Source: a virus. From it: a DNA stretch of 25,376 bases. The position numbers and the translations under genes were made by a program. Below the pieces are notes generated by a model. The model did not search any database. It worked only from the letters and a program-made list of their open reading frames with translations, and was not told where the DNA came from. The DNA lies in IMG/VR virus record IMGVR_UViG_3300037584_000119, positions 1 through 25,376 of that record, one strand, 5' to 3'. Positions 1-7,672 of the stretch are shown piece after piece. How positions within the stretch are numbered: position 1 is the first letter of the stretch; every line of letters begins with the position of its first letter.

Positions 1-2043
1 TTAGTAGCAGATGGTGCAGTTCTTGTAGATACTGCAGGTGATATAACTTTAGATGCAGATGGTGGAGATGTTGTACTTAAAGATGGTGGAACACAGTTTG
101 CTTCTCTTACAAATACTAGTGGCAACTTAATAATTAAGTCAGGCACTACAACTGCCATGACATTTGATGGTGCTAACGTAACTTTTGCAGGAACAGTAAC
201 AATAGGTTCTGCAGGTATATCTGAAGCAGAACTAGAGATACTAGATGGTGCTACAGTTACTACAGATGAACTTAATGTTCTTGATGGTATAACTTCTGTA
301 GTAGGTGAACTTAACATTGTAGATGGTGACACTAGTGCTACATCAACTACAGTAGCAGATGCAGACAGAGTTGTTTATAACGATGCAGGAACTATGAAGC
401 AAGTTGCTGTTACAGATTTAGATACATACTTTTCTGCTACATCAAAGACACTTACTAACAAAACTTTAACAACTCCTATAATTGCAGAAATAGACTCAGG
501 CTCTACTATAACATTAGATGCTACCACAGACATTGTTTTAGATGCAGATGGTGGTAATGTAATATTCAAGGATGGTGGCACATCAATACTTGATATAGCA
601 AACAACTCAACAGATGTAGAGTTAACTGTAAGCACTGCAGATAAAAACTTTGCAATAAAAGGAACAGATGGTTCTAGTGCAATAACTGCTCTTGACATTG
701 ATATGGCTCTAAATGGTAAAGCTACTTTTAGTGGTGACGTAGTTGTTACAGGTGACTTAACTGTAACAGGTGATGACCTAACTATGGGTACTAATACCAG
801 TGGTCATATCATGGTTGCAGATGGAACTAACTTTAATCCTGTAGCAGTATCAGGTGATGTTACAATATCTTCTGCAGGTGCAATAACTATTGCTAATAAT
901 GCAGTAGAAACTGCAATGTTAAATGCAAATGTTATAACAGGACAGACTGCTGAAACATCACTAGACTCATCTAATGATACATTACTTGTACATGATGCAA
1001 GTGCTAGTGCATTAAGAAAAACTACATTAGCTTCTATATCCTCTGCTCTCGGTGGTATCACAGACGTTGTAGCTGATACAAGTCCTCAACTTGGAGGTTC
1101 ACTTGATGTAAACGGAGAGGATATTGTTTCTACATCTAATGGCAATATTACACTTACACCAAACGGAAGTGGTGTTGTAAGAATAGATGGTTCTAATGGT
1201 ATTGATATGCAGTCAGGTGCAATATCAATCAAGAACTCAGGTGCTCAATCTTATGTAAGATTCTACTGTGAATCAAGTAATGCTCACTATGCACAATTAC
1301 AAGCACCTGCTCATGCTGACTTCTCAGGTAATACTACATTAACACTACCTGCAACAACAGATACAATAGTTGGAAGAGCAACAACAGATACATTAACAAA
1401 TAAAACATTAACAACTCCTACAATTAATGGAGCTACTATTGGTTCTGCCAATATAGCGACTGCTAGTAATGGTGATATTAACTTTGCACCTAATGGCACA
1501 GGTAAGATTGTTGTAAGGGGTAATACTAACCAAGGTAAAATAGTATTAAACTGTGAGAGTAACAGTCACGGACAAACAATTATAGCTGCACCACATTCTG
1601 AAAGTGCAAACAATGTTCTTACATTACCTAGTACAGGTGGAGATGCTAGATTAGTCTCAGCAACTTCAACTGCTACACTTACAAATAAAACACTAACATC
1701 TCCAAAGATAAATGAGGATGTAGCAGTAACTGCAACTGCAACAGAGATAAACATACTTGATGGAGTAACGTCTACAACTGCAGAGCTAAATATATTAGAT
1801 GGTGTTACATCCACTACAGCCGAATTGAACATCTTAGATGGTGTGACTGCAACAGCAACAGAGCTAAACATCATGGATGGTGATACGTCTGCTACTTCTA
1901 CAACATTAGCTGACGCAGACAGAGTGGTAACAAATGACAATGGTACAATGAAACAGGTAGCATTGACAGATGTTAAAACATATTTATCTAGTGCAGGTTT
2001 TACTACGGATGACCCCACTGCATTAGCGATTGCCCTCGGTTGA
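1..2043 (+). CDS. Tail fibre / virion adhesion protein, 5' end cut by window edge
   Basis: The frame is open from base 1, so the gene starts left of the window; 680 codons are visible and the first internal ATG (157) is not the true start. The product is Thr/Ala/Asp/Gly-rich and highly repetitive, as in elongated beta-structured phage fibres. It has three TLTNKTLT motifs (near 448, 1390 and 1675), two arrays of a 13-residue ELNILDGVTSTTA-type unit (229-345 and 1744-1899), and a 43-residue module present twice (307-435 and 1861-1989). Such motifs are common in marine phage fibre proteins. No enzymatic domain or C-terminal chaperone domain is visible; the C-terminus is short and ends in LAIALG. 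It precedes the spike cassette, supporting a role in host recognition, but the attachment domain is off-window. Fibre call fairly sure; receptor unknown. Confidence 0.75.
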   Translation, partial: LVADGAVLVDTAGDITLDADGGDVVLKDGGTQFASLTNTSGNLIIKSGTTTAMTFDGANVTFAGTVTIGSAGISEAELEILDGATVTTDELNVLDGITSVVGELNIVDGDTSATSTTVADADRVVYNDAGTMKQVAVTDLDTYFSATSKTLTNKTLTTPIIAEIDSGSTITLDATTDIVLDADGGNVIFKDGGTSILDIANNSTDVELTVSTADKNFAIKGTDGSSAITALDIDMALNGKATFSGDVVVTGDLTVTGDDLTMGTNTSGHIMVADGTNFNPVAVSGDVTISSAGAITIANNAVETAMLNANVITGQTAETSLDSSNDTLLVHDASASALRKTTLASISSALGGITDVVADTSPQLGGSLDVNGEDIVSTSNGNITLTPNGSGVVRIDGSNGIDMQSGAISIKNSGAQSYVRFYCESSNAHYAQLQAPAHADFSGNTTLTLPATTDTIVGRATTDTLTNKTLTTPTINGATIGSANIATASNGDINFAPNGTGKIVVRGNTNQGKIVLNCESNSHGQTIIAAPHSESANNVLTLPSTGGDARLVSATSTATLTNKTLTSPKINEDVAVTATATEINILDGVTSTTAELNILDGVTSTTAELNILDGVTATATELNIMDGDTSATSTTLADADRVVTNDNGTMKQVALTDVKTYLSSAGFTTDDPTALAIALG
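229..345 (+). repeat. 13-residue (39-bp) tandem array A, three units
   Basis: Units begin with Glu codons at 229, 268 and 307 and share an EL-x-(I/V)-(L/V)-DG-x-T pattern. The period is exactly 39 bp. The third unit runs into the longer 43-residue module that recurs near the gene's end. Confidence 0.8.
307..435 (+). repeat. 43-residue fibre module, copy 1
   Basis: This 129-bp in-frame module begins ELNIVDGDTSATSTT and ends TYFS. By eye 35 of its 43 residues match copy 2 at 1861-1989. The copies lie 1554 bp (518 codons) apart and flank the gene's central region. Confidence 0.8.
1744..1899 (+). repeat. 13-residue (39-bp) tandem array B, four units
   Basis: Units start at Glu codons 1744, 1783, 1822 and 1861, exactly 39 bp apart, and encode near-identical (E/A)LNILDGVT-type segments. 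Synonymous positions differ widely between units (for example ctaaatata against ttgaacatc), so the repetition is kept at the protein level and is not a fresh duplication. Confidence 0.85.
1861..1989 (+). repeat. 43-residue fibre module, copy 2
   Basis: This 129-bp module begins ELNIMDGDTSATSTT and ends TYLS. It is the second copy of the segment at 307-435, differs at 8 of 43 residues, and sits close to the fibre's C-terminus. Confidence 0.8.
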
Positions 2044-2072
2044 TTTTACTTGACAAATCAGGCAAAACCGAG
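2035..2072. repeat. Imperfect inverted repeat spanning fibre stop codon and promoter -35
   Basis: CTCGGT (2035-2040) pairs with ACCGAG (2067-2072), and TGATTT (2041-2046) pairs with AAATCA (2055-2060). This gives 12 base pairs with an 8-nt loop and a 6-nt bulge (GGCAAA). It overlaps the fibre stop and the TTGACA box. No T-run follows, so it is not a standard intrinsic terminator; it could be an RNA processing or end structure, an operator, or chance. Confidence 0.4.
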
Positions 2073-2078
2073 TATAAT
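2050..2078 (+). promoter_or_regulatory. Consensus sigma70 promoter ahead of the spike cassette
   Basis: TTGACA at 2050-2055, a 17-bp spacer and TATAAT at 2073-2078 match both consensus boxes perfectly at the optimal spacing, in a short intergenic gap. The start of transcription would fall near 2085. That leaves only about 12 nt before the ATG at 2098 and puts the GAGGA ribosome binding site at the extreme 5' end of the message. Host RNA polymerase should recognise it. Confidence 0.75.
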
Positions 2079-2097
2079 TATATAGAGGAAAAAACAA

Positions 2098-2457
2098 ATG
2101 GCAAATACTTTTAAAGTAGTCACATTCGCTGCCGAACCTGCTAGTGCAGGAACTCCGTACACAGTATATACAACTCCGAGTAGTACAACTACAGTAGTGA
2201 TTGGACTCATACTTACAAACATACATACTGCTCAAGTAACAGCAGATGTAAAGCTCGTATCTGACACATCAGGTGGTGGTAGAGCTGCAACCAACGGAAC
2301 AGCGTTTCTAGCAAACGATGTGCCTATACCTGTAGGTTCATCACTAGAACTGCTATCAGGTGGTAAGGTCATACTTGAGACAACAGATGCTATACAGATA
2401 GATTGCTCTGTAGCAGATAAGATATCAGGAACACTAAGCATAATGGAGATAACATAA
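2098..2457 (+). CDS. Small virion-associated beta-rich protein (119 aa), probable tail/fibre accessory
   Basis: This is the first gene behind the 2050-2078 promoter. AGAGGA at 2084-2089 is its ribosome binding site, eight bases before the ATG. The sequence is Thr/Val/Ser-rich with alternating hydrophobic strands, an LPIP-like segment (VPIPVGSSLELL, about residues 75-87) and no signal peptide or membrane segment. Short proteins of this type are often found next to fibre genes in marine podoviruses and are usually annotated only as structural. The stop is one base from the next start, so it is probably co-translated with the spike. No catalytic motif is seen. The virion role is inferred from context and composition. 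Confidence 0.6.
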   Translation: MANTFKVVTFAAEPASAGTPYTVYTTPSSTTTVVIGLILTNIHTAQVTADVKLVSDTSGGGRAATNGTAFLANDVPIPVGSSLELLSGGKVILETTDAIQIDCSVADKISGTLSIMEIT

Positions 2458-2458
2458 G

Positions 2459-4150
2459 ATGCCATACATAGGTAGTGACCCATCCAACAGATTTGTAGCA
2501 CCTAAAGCAGCATCTGTATTTTCAGGTGATGGTTCTACAACTGCATTTACATTAGACCATGCAGTAGGTTCTGATGAGGACATACTTGTATCGGTGGATG
2601 GTGTTATCCAAGAACCATCTGTAGCATATGCAGTGAGCAGTGGAACTACACTTACATTTACTGCTGCACCATCAAGTAACTCAGGTAATAACATCTTTGT
2701 GTATTACTTGTTTAGAACAGTGGGTACAGTAAGTCATCCAAGTAATAATGCTTTGAGTGCGACAACAGGTACATTTACAGGTGCTTTATCTGCCAAAGGT
2801 GGTGCAGTCTTTAACGAAGATAGTGCTGATGTAGATTTCCGTGTTGAGTCAAATGGTGAAGCAAATATGCTTGTTGTTGATGGTGGAAATAATGCAGTTG
2901 TAATTGGGGAGTCTGCACCTGATACAAGTATTAGTGGTGGAACTCCTGCTTTTCAAGTTATTGGAAGTGCATTTGATTCTTTTATGTCTTTGACAAGAAG
3001 AGTGGCATCTGCTTCTGCACCAGTTCTAGCATTAACAAAAAGTAGAAACACAAGTGTAGGTTCTCATACTATAGTACAAGATGGTGATACAATAGGTGAA
3101 ATTAACTTCTTTGCAGATGATGGAACAGACTTTGATTCAAGAGTTGGAACTATAAAAGCTCAAGTAGATGGTACTCCGGGTGCAAACGACACTCCGGGCA
3201 GATTAGTTTTTATGACATCAGCAGATGGCTCAAACTCACCATCAGAACGTATGCGAATAGATAGCAGTGGCAATGTTGGTATTGGAGGTAATGGTAATCC
3301 TACGTTATATGTAGTTAATAACAATGCAGGTCCGGGATTAACTGCTGCAAATGCAACAGCAGTATTTCATGGTTCTGTTGATGCAGGAAAAGGTGGTTGT
3401 ATAGGCTTTGATTTTGGAGCATCACATACAAACTATCCAGTAGGTATAGGGTATGTAATTACAAGTCAATCAGGCTCTACCAAAGGTGATTTGTGTTTTT
3501 ACACTAGAAGTGGAACTGGAGATGATGCACCTTCCGAACGTATAAGAATTACATCTGATGGTCGTGTTGGAATAAATGATAGCACACCTACAGCAGGTGT
3601 TGATATAGCTTTTGATACTCAACAAGTTCATGCTTTACAAATTAGAAACAGTAATTCTTCTACTGGTGGTGGTAAATACATACAATTTGCAAAAGCAAAT
3701 GGTGATTTTACTGGAAGTATTACTCAATCTTCAGACCAAAATACAGTTGCTTTTAACACAAGCTCTGATTACAGATTAAAAGAGAATGTTTCATATGATT
3801 TTGATGCAACATCAAGATTAAAACAACTTAAACCTGCTAGATTTAATTGGATTTCAGATGAAAATAATACAACAATAGATGGTTTTATCGCACATGAAGT
3901 ATCAGGTATTGTTCCTGAAGCAATAACAGGTGAAAAAGATGGAACACAAGATGTTGGAACAATTAAAGATGAAGATGATAATGTTTTACATACTGATGTA
4001 CTAGAAATCACAAAGCAAGATGGAGAAACATGGACTAAAACTGGAACAAAAAATGTATATCAGGGCATAGACCAAAGCAAACTTGTACCTTTACTCGTAA
4101 AAACCATACAAGAATTAGAAGCTAGAATTACAGCATTGGAGAACGCATAA
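2459..4150 (+). CDS. Tail spike/fibre with C-terminal S74 intramolecular chaperone (spike 1)
   Basis: 563 aa. The N-terminus MPYIGSDPSN resembles that of the second spike (4703-6127) and may be the virion-docking end. The middle is a beta-rich shaft with motifs such as SSGNVGIG. The C-terminus from about residue 436 is a Peptidase_S74 domain: Ser436-Asp437-Tyr-Arg-Leu-Lys441 fits the family's Ser/Lys self-cleavage dyad, followed by the DGFIAHEV motif and a final coiled coil (about 543-563). In this family the domain drives trimer folding and then cuts itself off. The stop overlaps the next ATG as TAATG (4148-4152), implying coupled translation. The receptor-binding part is probably the variable central region. 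Confidence 0.85.
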   Translation: MPYIGSDPSNRFVAPKAASVFSGDGSTTAFTLDHAVGSDEDILVSVDGVIQEPSVAYAVSSGTTLTFTAAPSSNSGNNIFVYYLFRTVGTVSHPSNNALSATTGTFTGALSAKGGAVFNEDSADVDFRVESNGEANMLVVDGGNNAVVIGESAPDTSISGGTPAFQVIGSAFDSFMSLTRRVASASAPVLALTKSRNTSVGSHTIVQDGDTIGEINFFADDGTDFDSRVGTIKAQVDGTPGANDTPGRLVFMTSADGSNSPSERMRIDSSGNVGIGGNGNPTLYVVNNNAGPGLTAANATAVFHGSVDAGKGGCIGFDFGASHTNYPVGIGYVITSQSGSTKGDLCFYTRSGTGDDAPSERIRITSDGRVGINDSTPTAGVDIAFDTQQVHALQIRNSNSSTGGGKYIQFAKANGDFTGSITQSSDQNTVAFNTSSDYRLKENVSYDFDATSRLKQLKPARFNWISDENNTTIDGFIAHEVSGIVPEAITGEKDGTQDVGTIKDEDDNVLHTDVLEITKQDGETWTKTGTKNVYQGIDQSKLVPLLVKTIQELEARITALENA

Positions 4151-4686
4151 TGGCATTAACAAAGGTACAAGGTGAAGGAATAAATGGGATAAGCATTACT
4201 TCTGGTGGTGTTGTTACTATGGCTAGTACAACATTTGCACAAGCCTTCAGACTGACATCAAACTTAACATCAAATGGTGATTTGACTAATTGGGAGGCTT
4301 GTGATGATGCGAGTTCTGGAGCAGTAGGAACTGCAATTACAGTGGGTAGTGGACTTTTTACATTTCCTATTACTGGACTTTATAAAATTGATTATTTTTA
4401 TCAAACATTTAATGGTAGTGGGTCACAAGATAATTACATAACTTTGAATTTGTTTCATAGTTCTAATAGTGGTTCAGACTTTGACCAAATAACTGAATCA
4501 TCTGCAGGTGGTACAGATGACATGAGTGCTTCTGGTACTGGAATGGCTCTTGTTAATGTTACCAATGCTTCAACACACAAAGTTAAATTAACAGGTGGCT
4601 CAATAGCAAGTGGTTCACTCATATCAGGCAATTCAGTAGCTAATACAACTGCAATAATATTTCAGAGATTGACAAATAGTCAATAG
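4150..4686 (+). CDS. C1q/TNF-like jelly-roll protein (178 aa), probable fibre tip or accessory
   Basis: The start is fixed by the TAATG overlap with spike 1. Residues 68-84 carry the core C1q-type signature: Phe70 and Phe72, then Pro, Gly76, Tyr78 and aromatic Tyr82/Phe83. This is followed by beta-rich sequence to the end (IIFQRL near the C-terminus). C1q/TNF-like folds form trimeric jelly rolls that bind sugars or proteins and occur at phage fibre ends. Lying between two S74 spikes, it is likely a surface-exposed binding or collar component. The family match rests on the short signature only; a generic beta-sandwich fibre protein is the alternative. Confidence 0.6.
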   Translation: MALTKVQGEGINGISITSGGVVTMASTTFAQAFRLTSNLTSNGDLTNWEACDDASSGAVGTAITVGSGLFTFPITGLYKIDYFYQTFNGSGSQDNYITLNLFHSSNSGSDFDQITESSAGGTDDMSASGTGMALVNVTNASTHKVKLTGGSIASGSLISGNSVANTTAIIFQRLTNSQ

Positions 4687-4702
4687 TAAAGAGGTATAAA
4701 CA

Positions 4703-6127
4703 ATGGCATATATAGGAGTCAGTCCATCTAATGGAGTACGTAGGGTTCACACCTACACTGCAACAGCATCGCAGACCACATTCAGTGGTGCAGGTGCAGA
4801 GGGTACATCTTTAAGTTACAAAGACAGTAACTTTGTAGATGTGTACCAAAATGGTATCAAGTTAGGTGACGCAGACTATACATCAACAAGTGGTACATCA
4901 ATCGTACTAGCACAAGGAGCATCCGTAGATGACCTCGTGGTGGTCGTGGTATTTGATGTATTCTCGGTAGCAGACACTGTAAGTAAAGCAGATGGTGGCA
5001 CGTTTGATGGTGCAGTTACTTTTGCAGGTGGTGTGTCAGGTGTGCTTGATGCAGATGATGGCATTACAGTAGATAACATAACAATAGATGGTACAGAGAT
5101 TGACTTATCAAGTGGTAATTTAACGATAGATGTAGCAGGTCAATTAGTAATAAATTCAGATTCTGGTCAAGTAGTGTTACAAGATGACACAGTTAATTGG
5201 GGTAATCTTCAAAACTCATCAGGTGATTTTGTTATTGAATCATTAGGTACAGACAAGGATATAATATTTAAAGGTCTTGATGGTTCTTCTACAATAACTG
5301 CCCTTACACTTGATATGTCAGCTAATGGAGATGCAACTTTTAATGGTCAAATAATTGTACCACAATATATAGCTCATCAAGGGGATGGCAATACATTTAT
5401 AGAATTTGGTACAGACCAAATGGGTTTCAGTCAGGGTGGTGTTGAAAGATTTGAAATGAACAAATCAGGAGGTGTTGTAAGAATAAAACCCGGAGGTAGT
5501 AATGTAATATATTTTGATGGTAATGGACAATCTATTAATAGTGAAACTAGGAGAGGTAGATTAGATATAGAATCAAATATTGCAGCTTATGCCATTGCAA
5601 GTTGGAAAAATCAAGTTAATAACACAGGTAGTTTTTTCTTGTCTTGTTTAAATCACTCAGGGAGTGGAATAGGTGGTATAAGTCAAGCATCTGAAACCAC
5701 ATTAGCTTTTAATACCTCATCTGATTACAGATTAAAAGAAAATGTAGAATATGATTGGGATGCAACAACTAGACTAAAACAACTCAAACCTGCTAGATTT
5801 AATTGGATATCTGATGATACTAATACTGCACAAGATGGTTTCTTAGCACATGAAGTTTCAGATGTTGTGCCTATAGCAATCAATGGTGTTAAAGATGGCA
5901 CTAGAGATATTGGAACAATCAAAGATGCAGATGGAAATGTTTTACAAGAAAATACTATTGAAGCAAGAAAAGAAGATGGGCAAACATGGACTAAGACAGG
6001 CACAGAGGTCATGTATCAATCCATAGACCACAGTAAACTTGTACCTCTTCTAACAAAGACATTACAAGAAGCACTTACAAGAATAGATACACTTGAGGCA
6101 GAAGTGAAAGCATTGAAAGGTGAATAG
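4703..6127 (+). CDS. Tail spike/fibre with C-terminal S74 intramolecular chaperone (spike 2)
   Basis: 474 aa, preceded by AGAGG about nine bases upstream. The N-terminus MAYIGVSPSNGVRR parallels spike 1. Residues 1-90 look like a compact beta adapter (YQNGIKL, then a run of Val and Phe), followed by a repetitive shaft. The Peptidase_S74 domain starts near Ser340-Asp341-Tyr-Arg-Leu-Lys345, the expected Ser/Lys dyad, with DGFLAHEV after it and a coiled-coil tail. That domain is very similar to spike 1 even at DNA level, while the central regions differ. It should trimerise and self-cleave like other S74 spikes. The next gene begins immediately after the stop. Confidence 0.85.
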   Translation: MAYIGVSPSNGVRRVHTYTATASQTTFSGAGAEGTSLSYKDSNFVDVYQNGIKLGDADYTSTSGTSIVLAQGASVDDLVVVVVFDVFSVADTVSKADGGTFDGAVTFAGGVSGVLDADDGITVDNITIDGTEIDLSSGNLTIDVAGQLVINSDSGQVVLQDDTVNWGNLQNSSGDFVIESLGTDKDIIFKGLDGSSTITALTLDMSANGDATFNGQIIVPQYIAHQGDGNTFIEFGTDQMGFSQGGVERFEMNKSGGVVRIKPGGSNVIYFDGNGQSINSETRRGRLDIESNIAAYAIASWKNQVNNTGSFFLSCLNHSGSGIGGISQASETTLAFNTSSDYRLKENVEYDWDATTRLKQLKPARFNWISDDTNTAQDGFLAHEVSDVVPIAINGVKDGTRDIGTIKDADGNVLQENTIEARKEDGQTWTKTGTEVMYQSIDHSKLVPLLTKTLQEALTRIDTLEAEVKALKGE

Positions 6128-7252
6128 ATGACCAAAGCAGCAGAATTAGCAAAGATGGGTGAAGTCCTAACCAATAGTCAGATTGGTGGGCGAAGGAATT
6201 TGCTTTTTAATGGTGCAATGAATGTAGCACAAAGAAGCACAAGTCTAACTAGTCAAGGTGCTTATCCGGGAGGTTATCTAACTGTAGATAGATGGAAGTT
6301 TGTAACTAATAATTCGGCAGGAAGATTTACTGTTACACAAGAAGCAATCACAGACCTTCCGGGATTTTTAAATTGCACTAAATTAGATTGCACAACAGCA
6401 GATACCTCTATCGCATCAGGAGAATATTTATTATTCTCACAATATCTTGAAGGACAAGACCTTCAACAAATAAAAAAGGGCACAAGTGAAGCTGAAAAAA
6501 TTACATTATCTTTTTATGTGAAGGGCAATGCTTCAGCAACATATACTGCTGAAATAGAAGATAGTGATAATTCAAGATATAATTCTCAAGAATTTTCTGT
6601 AACAACAAGTTGGAATAGAGTTGTTTTAACTTACAATGCAGACACTACAGGAGCATTTGATGATGATAATGCTGCATCTTTAAGATTAAATTTATGGATT
6701 CATTCAGGTTCAGATTTTAGTAGTGGCACACATACTAGCAATGCTTGGCACACAACTGCTACTCAAAGATTTGGAGACAATTCCAACTCTTTTTATTCAA
6801 GTACAGACAATACGTTTTTTATTACTGGAGTCCAGTTAGAAGTAGGCTCACAAGCCACACCATTTGAGCATAGGTCATATGGAGAAGAATTACAGCTTTG
6901 CCAAAGATATTTTGAAATAATGTTTAGAGGTAGTAATGCACAAAATGGGACACAAAAAACAACTGTAGGTGCTGGAGTTTGGTATGGGGCAAATCAAGTT
7001 TTAGCAACAATGCTATATTCTCCTAAAAGGACGCAACCAACAATAACTCAAAGTGAAACTGGTGCTTTAGGTGCTTATGGCAATGCTTATTTTAGAACTT
7101 CAACCGATTCTACACCTTTTGATTCTATTACTGAAACAGGTTGTAGACTAAATATAGAATCTTTTAATGCTAGTGGTACAGCAGGTGATGGGGTATTTGC
7201 AATGTTAGTTAACCCTAATTCTAGTAGTGTATCAATAGATGCAGAATTGTAG
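6128..7252 (+). CDS. Tail fibre protein (374 aa), carbohydrate-binding-like beta sandwich suspected
   Basis: The ATG directly follows the spike 2 stop; GGTGA six bases upstream is a fair ribosome binding site. Near residue 24 is NLLFNGAMNVAQR and near residues 235-262 is an LEVGSQATPFEHRSYGEEL block followed by CQRYF. Both are recurrent in phage tail fibre and minor tail proteins, where they bracket a beta-sandwich that resembles carbohydrate-binding modules. The region between them (about 45-230) has alternating strands and aromatic residues. The C-terminal 100 residues are likely exposed. No enzymatic residues are evident. Role in glycan binding during adsorption is inferred; fibre identity is reasonably sure. 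Confidence 0.7.
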   Translation: MTKAAELAKMGEVLTNSQIGGRRNLLFNGAMNVAQRSTSLTSQGAYPGGYLTVDRWKFVTNNSAGRFTVTQEAITDLPGFLNCTKLDCTTADTSIASGEYLLFSQYLEGQDLQQIKKGTSEAEKITLSFYVKGNASATYTAEIEDSDNSRYNSQEFSVTTSWNRVVLTYNADTTGAFDDDNAASLRLNLWIHSGSDFSSGTHTSNAWHTTATQRFGDNSNSFYSSTDNTFFITGVQLEVGSQATPFEHRSYGEELQLCQRYFEIMFRGSNAQNGTQKTTVGAGVWYGANQVLATMLYSPKRTQPTITQSETGALGAYGNAYFRTSTDSTPFDSITETGCRLNIESFNASGTAGDGVFAMLVNPNSSSVSIDAEL

Positions 7253-7260
7253 GAGAGATT

Positions 7261-7434
7261 ATGAATATTACATCAGCACAATATAAAGTTGATTTAGATG
7301 GCAAAACAAAGGTAGGTATAAAAGCAAAAATAGATGGAATATGGTGTGTTGTACCACTAGATTCTACCAACAGACACTACATGGCAATCCAAGAATGGAT
7401 GACTGCTGGTAACAAGATAGAGGATGCCGACTAA
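7261..7434 (+). CDS. Hypothetical small protein (57 aa)
   Basis: A clear AGGAGA ribosome binding site (7252-7257 region) lies four bases before the ATG. The 57 codons end at TAA 7432-7434. The product starts MNITSAQYKVDLDG, has a central GIWCVVPLD segment and ends in acidic IEDAD; no membrane segment or known domain is seen. It fills the only gap between the fibre gene and the membrane protein gene, and the next likely ATG lies one base after its stop. Its good ribosome site and tight packing argue that it is real. Function unknown. Confidence 0.65.
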   Translation: MNITSAQYKVDLDGKTKVGIKAKIDGIWCVVPLDSTNRHYMAIQEWMTAGNKIEDAD

Positions 7435-7435
7435 C

Positions 7436-7672
7436 ATGGAAAGCATTGACCCAATGTTATTTTGGAACATAATCCTGACTATGGTCGTTGTACCATTCGG
7501 TTGGGCATTTAACAAGATGTTCCAAGAGGTCAAGCGTATACAGATACTCCTTAACAAGACACGAGAAGAGTATGCACGTAAGGATGACGTTAAGGATGAT
7601 ATGCACGAGTTGATGGATGCACTAAGAAGATTAGAAGATAAGTTAGACAAAGTATTAATAGGAAATAGATAA
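7436..7672 (+). CDS. Membrane-anchored coiled-coil protein (78 aa), possible holin/spanin-like lysis or ejection factor
   Basis: One hydrophobic segment (about residues 7-26, LFWNIILTMVVVPFGWAFN) is followed by a highly charged heptad-like helix (EVKRIQ to KLDKVL), as in small phage membrane proteins of the holin/XhlA or spanin-like kind. The ATG at 7436 was preferred: it follows the previous stop by one base and has AGAGGA at 7419-7424 upstream. An ATG at 7424 would add four residues but directly abuts that site. The stop overlaps the next start (TAATG). Without a visible lysis enzyme in the window, a lysis role is only a guess; an inner-membrane part of the DNA ejection channel is also possible. 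Confidence 0.55.
   Translation: MESIDPMLFWNIILTMVVVPFGWAFNKMFQEVKRIQILLNKTREEYARKDDVKDDMHELMDALRRLEDKLDKVLIGNR

Noticed and set aside
1744-1899. Regular 39-bp repeats considered as a CRISPR-like array
   Set aside because: Units are in frame, adjoin without spacers, and differ mainly at silent sites, so they are protein repeats.
1566-2018. Open frame of 150 codons on the minus strand opposite the fibre repeats
   Set aside because: It mirrors the repetitive fibre codons, has no ribosome site, and its Val/Ser-rich product simply follows the repeats. It is a shadow.
4669-4700. TTGACA followed by TATAAA before spike 2
   Set aside because: The spacer is 20 bp and transcription would start beyond the ATG at 4703, so it is unlikely to be a working promoter.
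7424-7435. Earlier ATG for the membrane protein at 7424
   Set aside because: The ribosome site would directly abut the start codon; the ATG at 7436 has workable spacing and follows the upstream stop.
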